A DNA stretch of 64,000 nt, from positions 550,506-614,505 of the forward strand of contig NZ_AYZR01000008.1 in the NCBI RefSeq assembly GCF_001436555.1, written 5' to 3'. This DNA comes from Lentilactobacillus senioris DSM 24302 = JCM 17472. Lineage in GTDB: Bacteria; Bacillota; Bacilli; Lactobacillales; Lactobacillaceae. The notes under the pieces are model-generated. The model was not told the origin of the DNA and did no database searches. It saw only the letters and a list, made by a program, of their open reading frames with translations. The translations under genes and the position numbers were made by a program. This document shows, piece after piece, positions 44,902 to 54,232 of the stretch (positions within the stretch are counted from its first letter, which is position 1; every line of letters begins with the position of its first letter).

Positions 44902-45573
44902 ATGGCTAAATTCAATGATATTAAAGGTTTTATTTTCGACTTAGATGGAGTAATTACTGATACTGCTCGTTTTCATACTCAAGCTTGGCACCAACTAGCT
45001 GATAAAGTGGGTGCTCCCTGGTCCCAGGAACTAGAAGATAACCTCAAAGGGGTTAGTCGGATGGACTCATTGGAAATGATTCTCAATGCTGGTGGCTTGT
45101 CCAATAACTACTCTGATGAAGAAAAGGAACAACTAGCAACTGAAAAAAACACTAATTATCTTGCTCTCGTTGATCAAATGACTCCCAACGATATTTTACC
45201 TGGCATCAAAGATTTTTTGGATAGTTTAAAAGCTAATCATTATGCTATTGCGCTAGCCTCAGCTTCCAAAAATGGTCCCCGGGTTTTAGGTAAACTTGAA
45301 TTAACCGATTACTTCCCAACTATTGTGGATCCAGCTACCCTTTCTAAAGGAAAGCCAGATCCAGAAATTTACATTAAAGGCGCTGAAGCACTTAATCTCC
45401 AACCAGAACAATGTATTGGTATCGAAGATGCTGCTGCTGGTGTAGAGGCTATTAATGGGGCTGGTGAAACCTCCGTCGGAATCGGCTCCGCTAAACTGCT
45501 TCATGAAGCAGATATTATTTTCCCAACTACTAAAGATTTAACCTTAGCTAATATTCAAAAAGCAATGGGCTAA
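44902..45573 (+). CDS. pgmB: Beta-phosphoglucomutase
   Basis: PgmB turns beta-glucose 1-phosphate into glucose 6-phosphate. The 223-residue HAD protein has nucleophile Asp13 and acid/base Asp15 in FIFDLDGVITDT, the cap segment with FHTQAWHQLA, Ser/Lys motifs (LASASKNGP, LSKGKPDPEIY) and the late acidic motif GIEDAAAGVEA. GGAGGA precedes the ATG. It lies directly after the GH65 gene, completing phosphorolytic sugar use. Confidence 0.96.
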   Translation: MAKFNDIKGFIFDLDGVITDTARFHTQAWHQLADKVGAPWSQELEDNLKGVSRMDSLEMILNAGGLSNNYSDEEKEQLATEKNTNYLALVDQMTPNDILPGIKDFLDSLKANHYAIALASASKNGPRVLGKLELTDYFPTIVDPATLSKGKPDPEIYIKGAEALNLQPEQCIGIEDAAAGVEAINGAGETSVGIGSAKLLHEADIIFPTTKDLTLANIQKAMG

Positions 45574-45587
45574 ACTTATTAAATAAT

Positions 45588-45624
45588 AAAAAAACTCCAA
45601 GATAAATTTCTTGGAGTTTTTTTA
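45588..45624. terminator. Bidirectional terminator between pgmB and the HAD gene
   Basis: A 13-base inverted repeat (AAAAACTCCAAGA with its complement) and a six-base loop between convergent genes. Confidence 0.9.
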
Positions 45625-46395
45625 TTATTTAATAAGTCCGTAATGTCTAAGACCGGTACTAATTCCATCATCCATATTAGAATCAGTAATATAGTCAGCT
45701 TTCGCTTTCGCCTCAGGATGACCATTTCCCATTGCAATTGCATAATCAACCTGATCAAACATCTGTAAATCATTTAATTGATCACCAAAGGCATATGTAG
45801 GCACATTTTCTAGGCCCAAGGTATTAAGTAACACCTTAATCCCCGTTTGTTTAGAAACACCCCACTTCATGGTGTCCAAGGCTCTAGGATTATTTCTGAC
45901 CAACGACAAACGACCAGCAAACTTATCTTGATATAGTTTGTCCCTATCGTAATTAAAAACATTAACAAAGTTAACTTCATTGGTTTGATAGAAACTTGGG
46001 TCAACCTTTGCGTTAAGTCGTAGCAACCGGTAATTTTCCCTAGTCATTTCATTGGCAGCAGTCAATGCAAACTCCCGATTATTATAAAACGCTAATACAT
46101 CCCCCTGATCAGCAGCAAATTGAATTAATTCTTCCAGTAATGGCTTCTTGATTTCTTCAGCCTTAAGCTTTTTACCTTCGTACTGAACATAACTACCATT
46201 AGCACTAACGATTGTGTCAATTCCAGCCTGATCCATAACATATTGAATTTCAAAAATATTTCTACCAGTCGAAATTACCGGTAAAATATTATTTTGCTTT
46301 AATTGTTGAATTGCAGCAATATTTTCTGCCGGAATATTCTTATCATTATCTAAAAAAGTACCATCTAAATCAAAAAAAACAACTGCTTGATACAT
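45625..46395 (-). CDS. Cof-type HAD phosphatase
   Basis: A 256-residue HAD-IIB phosphatase with the nucleophile motif VVFFDLDGTFLD at the start, Ser/Thr motif VISTGRN and the late motif FGDQLNDLQMFD. Cof-type enzymes dephosphorylate sugar phosphates, FMN or PLP; the substrate here is unknown. GGAGG seven bases before ATG 46395 fixes the start. An unusual structured RNA with its own promoter and terminator lies about 80 bases upstream on the same strand, so the gene may be under attenuation control. Confidence 0.92.
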   Translation of the reverse strand: MYQAVVFFDLDGTFLDNDKNIPAENIAAIQQLKQNNILPVISTGRNIFEIQYVMDQAGIDTIVSANGSYVQYEGKKLKAEEIKKPLLEELIQFAADQGDVLAFYNNREFALTAANEMTRENYRLLRLNAKVDPSFYQTNEVNFVNVFNYDRDKLYQDKFAGRLSLVRNNPRALDTMKWGVSKQTGIKVLLNTLGLENVPTYAFGDQLNDLQMFDQVDYAIAMGNGHPEAKAKADYITDSNMDDGISTGLRHYGLIK

Positions 46396-46474
46396 TCCCT
46401 TACCTCCCATATGTTTATTACCCTTATTGTACTACAATCGGATCTTAGAATTGTTACTTATGAATTGCTGAAAC

Positions 46475-46620
46475 AAAATAAGCCCTCCACCGATTAAAGT
46501 GAAGGACTAAGAAATTATATATATTGCAAGTATAAGCGTTTCTCAGAGCGCCCATCCGGCACAAGATGACTTTGTAACAAAAACAACAGGTCGCAATCCC
46601 GTAATTACAATAACCATCTT
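46475..46620 (-). ncRNA. Structured RNA: independent small RNA or leader of the HAD gene
   Basis: The 430-base gap at 46396-46840 has no convincing ORF but does hold a complete minus-strand transcription unit. After a SigA promoter come four hairpins: a long one whose ends AAGATG and CATCTT pair, with inner pairs TTGTAAT/GTTACAA and ACGGG/CCTGT; a short GTGCC/GGCGC; TGAGAAA/TTTCTTA; and a terminator AGTCCTTCAC/GTGGAGGGCT (46481-46508) followed by TATTTT. I recognise no known RNA family with confidence. It may be a free small RNA or a riboswitch-like leader. Confidence 0.65.
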
Positions 46621-46625
46621 TTTAC

Positions 46626-46654
46626 AGAATATAAATTTAGACTTAATTTGTCAA
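46626..46654 (-). promoter_or_regulatory. Promoter of the structured RNA
   Basis: A perfect -35 TTGACA (46649-46654) and a -10 TATTCT (46626-46631), 17 bases apart on the minus strand. Transcription should start at about 46618-46620. Confidence 0.8.
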
Positions 46655-46840
46655 ATTAAAAATGAGAATATTTTAATAATTAATCTTCTAACAGTTAACT
46701 AAGAATAAATTTTTCGCTGTTTTTAACGGCAATTAAGTAACGATTTTAAACTTCCCCAACTATTACTAAATTATATATATGGTGCTGCCTTAATTTGTGC
46801 TACACTATATATTGTTAATTTTTACAAAAGAGGGGCTATC

Positions 46841-47473
46841 ATGGTGATAATTACTGCAGGAATGATCGGCGTTGGCAAAACTACCTTAACTGGTAAAATT
46901 GCCGAACACTTAGGAACACAAGCGTTTTTCGAACCAGTTGGCGAAAATCCAGTTCTTCCACTTTATTATTCAGATCCAAAACAATATGGATTTTTGTTAC
47001 AAATTTACTTCTTAAATAAACGATTTGCGATGATTAAAAAAGCGTTAGATGATGATAACAACGTTTTAGATCGTTCCATTTATGAAGATGCACTGTTTAC
47101 TCGCGAAAACAATGCTGAAGGTAATATCACTGATACCGAATTATCAGTTTATCTCCAGTTACTTGACAACATGATGACCGAATTAGATGAACTACCTAAA
47201 AAGGCACCAGATTTATTAGTATATGCCGATAGTGATTTTGACACTATTCAATACCGAATTAAGAAACGTGGTCGCTCATACGAACAATTCGATGACAATC
47301 CCGGTTTAAAGAACTACTACTACAAAATGTGGTCAGCTTATAAAAAGTGGTTTGATGAATACGATGTCAGCCCTAAAATTCGGGTTGACCTACAAAAATA
47401 CGATCTTTCCAATCCAGATAATGTTGACGTCGTCTTAAGTCAAATTGACGATGCTTTAACTGAATTAAGATAA
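46841..47473 (+). CDS. Deoxynucleoside kinase (dGK/dCK/dAK family)
   Basis: A 210-residue kinase of the deoxyadenosine/deoxyguanosine kinase family: P-loop GMIGVGKTTL (7-16), the EPVGENPVL substrate loop, DRSIYED with the catalytic/ERS-type segment, and the lid RIKKRGRSYEQ. It salvages deoxynucleosides; base preference cannot be told from sequence. Lactobacilli often carry two such kinases as a tandem pair; only one is present here. GAGGGG precedes the ATG. Confidence 0.93.
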   Translation: MVIITAGMIGVGKTTLTGKIAEHLGTQAFFEPVGENPVLPLYYSDPKQYGFLLQIYFLNKRFAMIKKALDDDNNVLDRSIYEDALFTRENNAEGNITDTELSVYLQLLDNMMTELDELPKKAPDLLVYADSDFDTIQYRIKKRGRSYEQFDDNPGLKNYYYKMWSAYKKWFDEYDVSPKIRVDLQKYDLSNPDNVDVVLSQIDDALTELR

Positions 47474-47474
47474 T

Positions 47475-47512
47475 AAAAAGAGTCCAGAATTATTCTGGAC
47501 TCTTTTTATTTG
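47475..47512. terminator. Bidirectional terminator
   Basis: A long inverted repeat (stem contains AAAAAGAGTCCAGAAT) between the convergent kinase and usp genes. Confidence 0.9.
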
Positions 47513-47994
47513 GTTTCTAGGTAATCATGAACGACAAAAACATCACATTTTGCATTGCGAATAACATAGTCAGCTGTTGAACCTAACATCATTCGTCCTA
47601 CTAGATTAACCCCAGTAGCTCCCACTACGATTAAATCTACATCGTATTTATTAGCTAAATTAGTGGCTATTTCACCACGTGGATCTCCTAAGGTAATGAC
47701 AGATTCCGCATCAACTCCGGCATCGCTAGCTCGTTGAACATAACGCTGAACCATAGTAGTAACTTCATCTTTAACTTGGTTAACTTGATCAGGAGTAGCC
47801 GCCCCAAATCCTAGGATAGCTTTTTTGGAAACTCCCATAATCTCGCGGTCGTTAATTACCGAGGCAATAATTAATTTAGCTTCATCTGTCTTAGCCATCA
47901 TAATCGCCCGGTCAACAGCTAAACTAGCGGTTTGCGACTCATCTACCCCTACTAATATCCGGTTATAGTTCTTAAGTGTTGATTCTGTCATCAT
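47506..47994 (-). CDS. Universal stress protein (UspA family)
   Basis: A 162-residue Usp domain protein with the start NRILVGVDESQTASLAVDRA and the ATP-binding loop GATGVNLVGRMMLGSTADYV, so the nucleotide-binding subtype. Such proteins support survival in acid and starvation; the exact role is unknown. It lies 19 bases after pepV on the same strand, so the two may be cotranscribed. The start could be either of two adjacent ATGs. Confidence 0.93.
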   Translation of the reverse strand: MMTESTLKNYNRILVGVDESQTASLAVDRAIMMAKTDEAKLIIASVINDREIMGVSKKAILGFGAATPDQVNQVKDEVTTMVQRYVQRASDAGVDAESVITLGDPRGEIATNLANKYDVDLIVVGATGVNLVGRMMLGSTADYVIRNAKCDVFVVHDYLETK

Positions 47995-48013
47995 AATCCC
48001 CGCCTTTCAGTGG

Positions 48014-49417
48014 TTACTGTAATGCTAAATCGTGAATTGCTTGTCCATAAATTGCCATTGCCTTAGTTAAATCAGCAACTGGTTGGAATTCATTGGCTTG
48101 GTGCATACTGTCTTCAGTCCATGGGAAGAGCGCTCCAAAAGCTACCCCTCGTTTCATTAAGCGACCATAAGTACCGCCACCAACTACTTCTGGCTCAGCA
48201 TCAGCAATGCCGGTTTGTTCCCGATAAACGTTAATTAACGTTTGTACAATTGGATCTTGAGGGTCAACGTAATGAGGTACTTTTTCAGAAATTTGCTTAA
48301 CAGAGCCGTTAAGTGCTGTAACTGCTTTTTCTAACGCTGCCATAATTTCTTTAGGTCCGATTCCCTTAGGATAACGGAAGTTAGTATTGATAAATCCGCC
48401 AGCTTCTTGATCAAACTTCATGATGCCGACATTCATAGTTAAATCGCCCATGATATCGTCTGTGTAGTTAGTTCCTAACTTGTTAGCTCTGGAATCATCA
48501 TGTAGTTTGTCGGCAATAAAACTAACAAAGCTATTAGCATCCCCTTGCAAACCTAGTTGGTTCAAGAATGTTGCTAGATAAGTCCCACTGTTAACTCCGT
48601 TTCTAGGTTCCATTCCGTGAGCAGCCTTACCAACAACATGCAAGTTAATACCATCAGCAGAAAGTTCAGATTCGCCTTCGATTTCGTTAGCAGCCACAAA
48701 AGTTTCAAATTGTTCTGAAATTGCTTCAGCATTAGTAGTCTTCAAAGTTGCTTCAGCATCTCGAGGAACCATATTTTCTCTTAAGCCAGAATCAAAAGAA
48801 ACTAATTCTACATCACCGCCATTAGTAGTACCAAAGGTAGTAATGAATGAAGCCATCCCTTTTTCGCCATTAATTAATGGGAATTCAGCATCTGGTGAGA
48901 AGCCAAATGTTGGAGCTGGTTCAACTTCAAAGTAATGGGTCATCCCAGTCCATTGACTTTCTTCATCAGTTCCTAAAATCAACCGAATTTTGATATTTGG
49001 CTTGATATTAGCGTCTTTTAACATCTTAAGCCCATAATAAGCTGCCAACCCAGGACCTTTATCATCTGAAGTTCCCCGGCCATAAGCAATTCCATCTTTT
49101 ACCGTTAATTGGAACGGATCAGTGTCCCAACCAGCACCAGCAGGCATTACATCTACGTGAGACAAGATAGCTAACGTTTCGTCTCCTTCGCCATATTCAA
49201 TGTAACCAGCCAAGTTATCTAAATTTTTAGTCACAAAACCATCGCGTTCACCAAATGCTAGGAATTGTTGTAAGGCTTTAGCAGGGCCCTCGCCTAGTGG
49301 GTACTGATCAGTAGCGTTATCATCATCACGCACACTAGGAATTGCAATTAATGCTTTTAAATCTGCTAAATATTGATCTTGATAGCCTTCAGCTAATTGT
49401 TGCCAATTTTGTGTCAT
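48014..49417 (-). CDS. pepV: Dipeptidase PepV
   Basis: PepV is the broad zinc dipeptidase of lactic acid bacteria (M20 family). The 467 residues have the zinc motifs LAIPSVRDDD, LSHVDVMPAG (with the His and Asp ligands) and GTDEESQWTGM (catalytic Glu pair), a lid domain at about 180-380 and the C-terminal GGGTYGRLMKRGVAFG. Length matches the family. GGAGGA precedes the ATG. It degrades dipeptides taken up from protein breakdown. Confidence 0.97.
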   Translation of the reverse strand: MTQNWQQLAEGYQDQYLADLKALIAIPSVRDDDNATDQYPLGEGPAKALQQFLAFGERDGFVTKNLDNLAGYIEYGEGDETLAILSHVDVMPAGAGWDTDPFQLTVKDGIAYGRGTSDDKGPGLAAYYGLKMLKDANIKPNIKIRLILGTDEESQWTGMTHYFEVEPAPTFGFSPDAEFPLINGEKGMASFITTFGTTNGGDVELVSFDSGLRENMVPRDAEATLKTTNAEAISEQFETFVAANEIEGESELSADGINLHVVGKAAHGMEPRNGVNSGTYLATFLNQLGLQGDANSFVSFIADKLHDDSRANKLGTNYTDDIMGDLTMNVGIMKFDQEAGGFINTNFRYPKGIGPKEIMAALEKAVTALNGSVKQISEKVPHYVDPQDPIVQTLINVYREQTGIADAEPEVVGGGTYGRLMKRGVAFGALFPWTEDSMHQANEFQPVADLTKAMAIYGQAIHDLALQ

Positions 49418-49525
49418 ATCGAATCCTCCAAATAATTTATTAAAACTAGTTTAGCACATTCGTTTCTCCTTGTGGTTAATAGAAATTCGAACTGATGCTA
49501 TAATAACGATAATAGGAGGGATATT

Positions 49526-50353
49526 ATGATTAAACTAACCGATCAAATTCTAACCGAAACGATTCGTAAACGACCTTTAGATAGTTATAAAGGAACGTAT
49601 GGAAAAGTAGTTTTAATTGGTGGTAATCACAATTTTGGCGGGGCCATCATTATGGCTTCTCTAGCTACCGTCTACTCAGGAGCTGGTTTAACCACCACCA
49701 TCACTGATGCCAGTAATCAAACCAGCTTACATAGTTGGTTACCAGAGGCCATGTTTGCGGATATTAATGACCTAGAACAACTCACCCAATTAGTATTATC
49801 TGTCGATGTTATCGTGATTGGTCCCGGTTTAGGAACAGATGCTAAGGCGCTCACCGTTTTACAATTAGTCTTAAAGTTGGTTACCTTAAAACAAACACTA
49901 GTAATAGATGGTTCCGCTATTACCCTAATCGCTAACCATCGATTAATTATCCCTCAAACTAAATACACCGTTTTAACTCCGCATCAAATGGAATGGCAAC
50001 GAATTTCTGGAATTGCTATTAAAGATCAACATCCCGATCAAAATTGGTTGGTAGCCCACCAGTTAGGAGCTACGGTAGTTTTAAAATCACACCAAACTGA
50101 AATTTACACTGATACTAAAATTTACCAAAACACTGCTGGGACTCCTGCTCAAGCAACTGGTGGTATGGGTGATACTTTGGCTGGCATGGTTGGCGGATTT
50201 TGTGCTCAGTTTGCTAATCAAGACAACGCCGTTTTAGCCGCGGTATTTTCCCATAGTGCAATTGCTAATCAATTAGCTCAATGCCAATACGTGATCCTTC
50301 CACACCAGATTAGTCAGCAAATTCCCCAATTCATGGCTAAATATGCCAATTAA
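49526..50353 (+). CDS. nnrD: ADP-dependent NAD(P)H-hydrate dehydratase
   Basis: NnrD repairs hydrated NAD(P)H using ADP. The 275-residue ribokinase-like protein has KGTYGKVVLIGGNHNFGGAI, VIGPGLGTD and the C-terminal GGMGDTLAGMVGGF with the catalytic Asp. The epimerase half (NnrE) found fused in many bacteria is absent. AGGAGGG precedes the ATG. Confidence 0.95.
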   Translation: MIKLTDQILTETIRKRPLDSYKGTYGKVVLIGGNHNFGGAIIMASLATVYSGAGLTTTITDASNQTSLHSWLPEAMFADINDLEQLTQLVLSVDVIVIGPGLGTDAKALTVLQLVLKLVTLKQTLVIDGSAITLIANHRLIIPQTKYTVLTPHQMEWQRISGIAIKDQHPDQNWLVAHQLGATVVLKSHQTEIYTDTKIYQNTAGTPAQATGGMGDTLAGMVGGFCAQFANQDNAVLAAVFSHSAIANQLAQCQYVILPHQISQQIPQFMAKYAN

Positions 50354-50388
50354 AAAAGGAAATGAGATTTCTCTCATTTCCTTTTTTA
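50352..50388. terminator. Bidirectional terminator
   Basis: A 16-base inverted repeat (AAAAAAGGAAATGAGA with its complement) between convergent genes. Confidence 0.9.
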
Positions 50389-50389
50389 A

Positions 50390-52045
50390 TTATTTAATAT
50401 GCAATCGAGCTCTTAATCCTTCGCTTCGTGGACCTAAGACATCGTCTGCTACCCGGTATTTCAACGTAAAGTAAACGTATAATCCACCACCTACTAATAC
50501 AGAAACTAAACTAACTAATAAGCTAGCCATGCCACCGTTTGGATCTATAAATAACCCTAATAGGAAGTTTAAAAGGTATACGACAGCTAACGCTGATCCA
50601 TAAACTAGTAAAGAGTAGCCGCTGATTTTGGCAAAGTCATTACCTAATAATTTATTATCAAAACCATACTGTTTGTTTAAATTATTAATAATCAAACCAC
50701 TGGCTACTAAAATACCAATTCCAGTAGCTAATAGTGCTCCAAAGGTTCCTAGGAAATAAACACATGGCCATTGAACCGCTAGCTTAACTACCGTTCCAAT
50801 TAAGAAGTATTTAACGGCTCGTTTATTTTGATTTAGACCTTGCATTACCGCAGCAAACACAGTAAACAGTCCCAAAGGAATAGAGATAATAGCTGAAAAT
50901 GATAGAATATTAGCACCTAAAGCTTGATGGGCCTGACCATAAAATACTCGGTTAAGTGGACCGGCAATAGCTGCCATTCCTAACGCAGCTGGGGTCATTA
51001 CGTATAAGAAAAGTAAAAATACATTAGTAGTTTGTCCCTTAATTGCCTTAGTATCACCCTTAGTAATAGCAACTGACAACAGTGGTACTGAAGTAATAGC
51101 CAAAGCCGATGCCAATGAAATAGGAATCATCACTAATTTATTAGCGTTAACCGCAAACAATGCATACAAATCGTTCAATGCATCATTAGAATAATTAGTC
51201 GCCATTCTCATAATATCAAAGAAAGTATATTGATCAATTAATTGGAAGATAGTGATTCCGGCCCCTAAAATAATAAACGGCACCGCTTGAGCGATAATTT
51301 CGTGATACAACTGACTAGTTTGCACTTTAATTTCATTATTACTATTAGCTACCAAAGATCTAAACGTTCTACGCCGTTTCCAATAGTAATAGCCTAATGT
51401 TAACAAACCACACACAGCCCCCACAAAAGCCGCAAAGGTGGATTGTGCAACTGCTGTAATCCAACTACCATGCCAAACCTGCATAATTAGGTAGGCCGTC
51501 AACAGCATGTATAATACCCGAGCTAATTGCTCAACAAACTGAGAAATGGCGGAAGGAGCCATCTGTTGGTACCCCTGGAAATACCCTCGAGTTAAACTCA
51601 TTGTTGGGATTACTAAAATTGCCCAGGCCAATGAATGTAGTACCGGAATAACGTTAGGATTGCCACCATCCATCAACGGCGCTCCAAAATATAAGACTAG
51701 AGCACAGATAATCCCGGTGGAGACTGATAGTACCAATCCCCGCTTATAGAGACGAACTCCAACTCCATATTCATTTAATGCATTATAGTGAGCAACTTGC
51801 TTTGCAATCGCCGAAGGAATTCCAGCAATTGCAGCAATTAGAAAGAAACTGTAAATGTTATACCCAAATCCGTATAACGCGTTTCCTAGTAAGAAGTAAC
51901 TCCCAAACCAAATTCGCCAAGGAATTATGTAAATCGCACCTAGTAACCGGGAAAACATACTCCCAGCTGTCATCCAAGCAGATCCAGAAAGCATTTTATC
52001 TCTTGTGGCTTCTGAACTACTTGTTTGTTGTTTCTCTTCACTCAT
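50390..52045 (-). CDS. MATE/MurJ-superfamily polysaccharide flippase (YtgP/RfbX type)
   Basis: A 551-residue protein with about 14 membrane helices and the YtgP-type start (SGSAWMTAGSMFSRLLGAIY, then LGNALYGFGYNIYSFFLIAA). Relatives move lipid-linked sugar units, including lipid II, across the membrane (Amj/MurJ/YtgP activities). The start at 52045 is set by GTAGGA seven bases before the ATG; a longer frame begins at 52069. It stands alone on the minus strand. Confidence 0.9.
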   Translation of the reverse strand: MSEEKQQTSSSEATRDKMLSGSAWMTAGSMFSRLLGAIYIIPWRIWFGSYFLLGNALYGFGYNIYSFFLIAAIAGIPSAIAKQVAHYNALNEYGVGVRLYKRGLVLSVSTGIICALVLYFGAPLMDGGNPNVIPVLHSLAWAILVIPTMSLTRGYFQGYQQMAPSAISQFVEQLARVLYMLLTAYLIMQVWHGSWITAVAQSTFAAFVGAVCGLLTLGYYYWKRRRTFRSLVANSNNEIKVQTSQLYHEIIAQAVPFIILGAGITIFQLIDQYTFFDIMRMATNYSNDALNDLYALFAVNANKLVMIPISLASALAITSVPLLSVAITKGDTKAIKGQTTNVFLLFLYVMTPAALGMAAIAGPLNRVFYGQAHQALGANILSFSAIISIPLGLFTVFAAVMQGLNQNKRAVKYFLIGTVVKLAVQWPCVYFLGTFGALLATGIGILVASGLIINNLNKQYGFDNKLLGNDFAKISGYSLLVYGSALAVVYLLNFLLGLFIDPNGGMASLLVSLVSVLVGGGLYVYFTLKYRVADDVLGPRSEGLRARLHIK

Positions 52046-52249
52046 TTTCGTTCCTACTTTCATTTCCATTCATACAATCTTACCTATTTTAATAGACACT
52101 CCGATCAATATCAATGCTATTAATACTAATTTAAACCTCTAAACCGTTTTTATTTAACAAGAATTTAATTTAAACGTATTGCGATCGTGAAATATAAAAC
52201 ATAAAATATAACATGGTATGAATTCTAAATTAAGATTGGATGGGTTTAG

Positions 52250-53269
52250 GTGAGCACAGAAAAAAAGAGAATCGTCTGGATTGATCTAGCTAAGGCATTC
52301 GGAATGATTGCTGTAGTTATCGGTCACGCTTTAGAAACACATGGAGCTATGTATCACTTTTTCTATTGGTGGCATGTTCCAATTTTCTTTGTTGCTAGTG
52401 GCTTTTTTATTAAACCAGTAGTAGATAATCAGTGGGGACCTTTTTTTAAAAGGCGAATTAAACCGTTATTAGTATCTTATTTTGCGGCTGGTATTTTCTT
52501 GATAACTTTATCACATTTCGTTCAGCATCAAAGTATTAGATACACTTTGAAGTATTACTTCAAATTACTATTAGGGGGACGCTATTTAAACCTTTACTTA
52601 AGTATCTTTTGGTTTATTAACGTTTTGATTTTAGCAACCATTGTAACCACCTTTATTATTACCTACGTTAAATCTCGGGAAGCCAAGCTGGGAATCATGA
52701 TGGTAAGCTTGTTACTAGGAGCTAGTTATAAAAAACAACCTCATATTTTTGGCCTAAAGTACACCCCTTGGGATTTCGACGTTACCTTATTTGCTATTTT
52801 CTTCATGTTATTTGGTTATTTATTCTTCCCACAAATTAAAGAATGGATTACCCATACCTGGCTAATCATTGGTTTAGGAATCTTCACTTTATTCTTAATT
52901 TGGGAACAACACCTTGGCGTGTTTAACTTTGGTTTCTTCTTAAAATCTCATCAAATCCACGCCAAACCCCTTTCCCCTAGTTTATATTCTACAGTTATTC
53001 CCCTTGTAGTTATCTTAGTAGTATTTGGAGTGAGCCGCTGGCTTAGCTTTGCTCCTATTTGGGTCTATAAGCCACTAGACATATTAGGTCAACACACCTT
53101 GTTTGTAATGTATATGCACAAAGCAGTTTTAGATATTAGTTTTAGAATGGGTATAAATTCCTTAATTCTGAGAATAATTATTGCAATTGTAGTGCCACTT
53201 CTTATATCATTGGTTTACGCAAAATGGATTAAAATTATTTGGCATAAACCAGTAAAGGTGGCAAGTTAA
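52250..53269 (+). CDS. Acyltransferase family 3 membrane protein
   Basis: A 339-residue protein with about ten membrane segments and the acyltransferase-3 start (WIDLAKAFGMIAVVIGHALE with the key His) and HVPIFFVASGFFIKP. Such proteins O-acetylate cell-wall sugars or exopolysaccharide; the acceptor here is unknown. It starts with GTG after GGATGG. The next gene, a surface hydrolase, begins at the base after its stop codon. Confidence 0.9.
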   Translation: MSTEKKRIVWIDLAKAFGMIAVVIGHALETHGAMYHFFYWWHVPIFFVASGFFIKPVVDNQWGPFFKRRIKPLLVSYFAAGIFLITLSHFVQHQSIRYTLKYYFKLLLGGRYLNLYLSIFWFINVLILATIVTTFIITYVKSREAKLGIMMVSLLLGASYKKQPHIFGLKYTPWDFDVTLFAIFFMLFGYLFFPQIKEWITHTWLIIGLGIFTLFLIWEQHLGVFNFGFFLKSHQIHAKPLSPSLYSTVIPLVVILVVFGVSRWLSFAPIWVYKPLDILGQHTLFVMYMHKAVLDISFRMGINSLILRIIIAIVVPLLISLVYAKWIKIIWHKPVKVAS

Positions 53270-54193
53270 TTGACAAGATCAACCAATTCCGCCCGTGGTA
53301 AGATATTATATTTTGCCATTGGCGGATTTATTTTATTAATAATCTTTTCTAGTATTTATTTTTATCATGTTCAAAAGCAAAACCAATTAGACAATAATTA
53401 TATTAATAGCAATATTCCCACCATGTTCGTTCACGGTTGGGGCGGCGGTATTGACTCCGAAACTGACATGGTAACTGCAGTAGAAAAAAGCGGAAGTGCT
53501 ACTAAGAGAATGGTAATTCACGTTACGGCTAACGGCCATATAAAAGTTCAGGGAACTATCAAAAAATGGATGCGTAACCCTATTATTTTATTAGTATTTG
53601 ACAATAATCGAGCCGGCGAAGATAAATATACCCAATGGCTCACTAAGGTCAATAAATTACTGAAAGCTAAGTATAACGTTAATCAAATTAATTTTGTGGG
53701 ACATTCCATGGGAGCGTATGCGGTTATTTACTACAACATGTTAAACGGCAACAATCATAAAGTCCCCCGGGTAAACAAAATTATAGCAATGTCTGGCCCC
53801 TATGATGGCATCATTGACAACCATAAACGTAACCAGCCCCTTACAGGACCACTAGCTCGTTATTGGGACGATTACCCTAATCAAAATCAATTACTACCTA
53901 ATGGTCGACCTAAAATCATTCATCCAGAGTATGAACAACTACTTAGGGTTCGGTACCGAATGCCTAAGCAAGCTCGGGTAATTAATATCTATGGTAATTT
54001 AGAAAATGGATCCAATTCAGATGGAGTTGTCACAAATGTTTCTGATAAGTCCCTGGGATACCTAATTAAAGATCGTGTTAGTTTTTATACAACGGTTGAA
54101 TTAACCGGTCCCAAGGCTCAACATACTCAGCAACATATAGATAATCTTAAGGTCATTTCAGTATTAAAAACTTTCTTATGGCAAGTTAAATAA
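53270..54193 (+). CDS. DUF915 family alpha/beta hydrolase, membrane-anchored
   Basis: A 307-residue protein with an N-terminal signal anchor (about 11-31) and an alpha/beta hydrolase domain: the MFVHGWGGG oxyanion region, nucleophile Ser in FVGHSMGAYAVIYY, and a late His (AQHTQQHIDNLKV). DUF915 relatives are cell-surface hydrolases of unknown substrate. It starts at a TTG touching the acyltransferase stop, with AGGTGG eight bases upstream, so translation is coupled. Confidence 0.9.
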   Translation: MTRSTNSARGKILYFAIGGFILLIIFSSIYFYHVQKQNQLDNNYINSNIPTMFVHGWGGGIDSETDMVTAVEKSGSATKRMVIHVTANGHIKVQGTIKKWMRNPIILLVFDNNRAGEDKYTQWLTKVNKLLKAKYNVNQINFVGHSMGAYAVIYYNMLNGNNHKVPRVNKIIAMSGPYDGIIDNHKRNQPLTGPLARYWDDYPNQNQLLPNGRPKIIHPEYEQLLRVRYRMPKQARVINIYGNLENGSNSDGVVTNVSDKSLGYLIKDRVSFYTTVELTGPKAQHTQQHIDNLKVISVLKTFLWQVK

Positions 54194-54232
54194 AAAAAGA
54201 CTCAATTGTTAAAAACAATTGAGTCTTTTTTA
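54194..54232. terminator. Bidirectional terminator
   Basis: A 17-base inverted repeat (stem AAAAAGACTCAATTGTT) between the convergent DUF915 and leuS genes. Confidence 0.92.

Noticed and set aside
46475-46620. Identity of the structured RNA as 6S RNA or SRP RNA
   Set aside because: 6S RNA should be one long hairpin with a central bubble, but this folds as four separate hairpins. The bacterial SRP GGTAA tetraloop context is absent. I left the family open.
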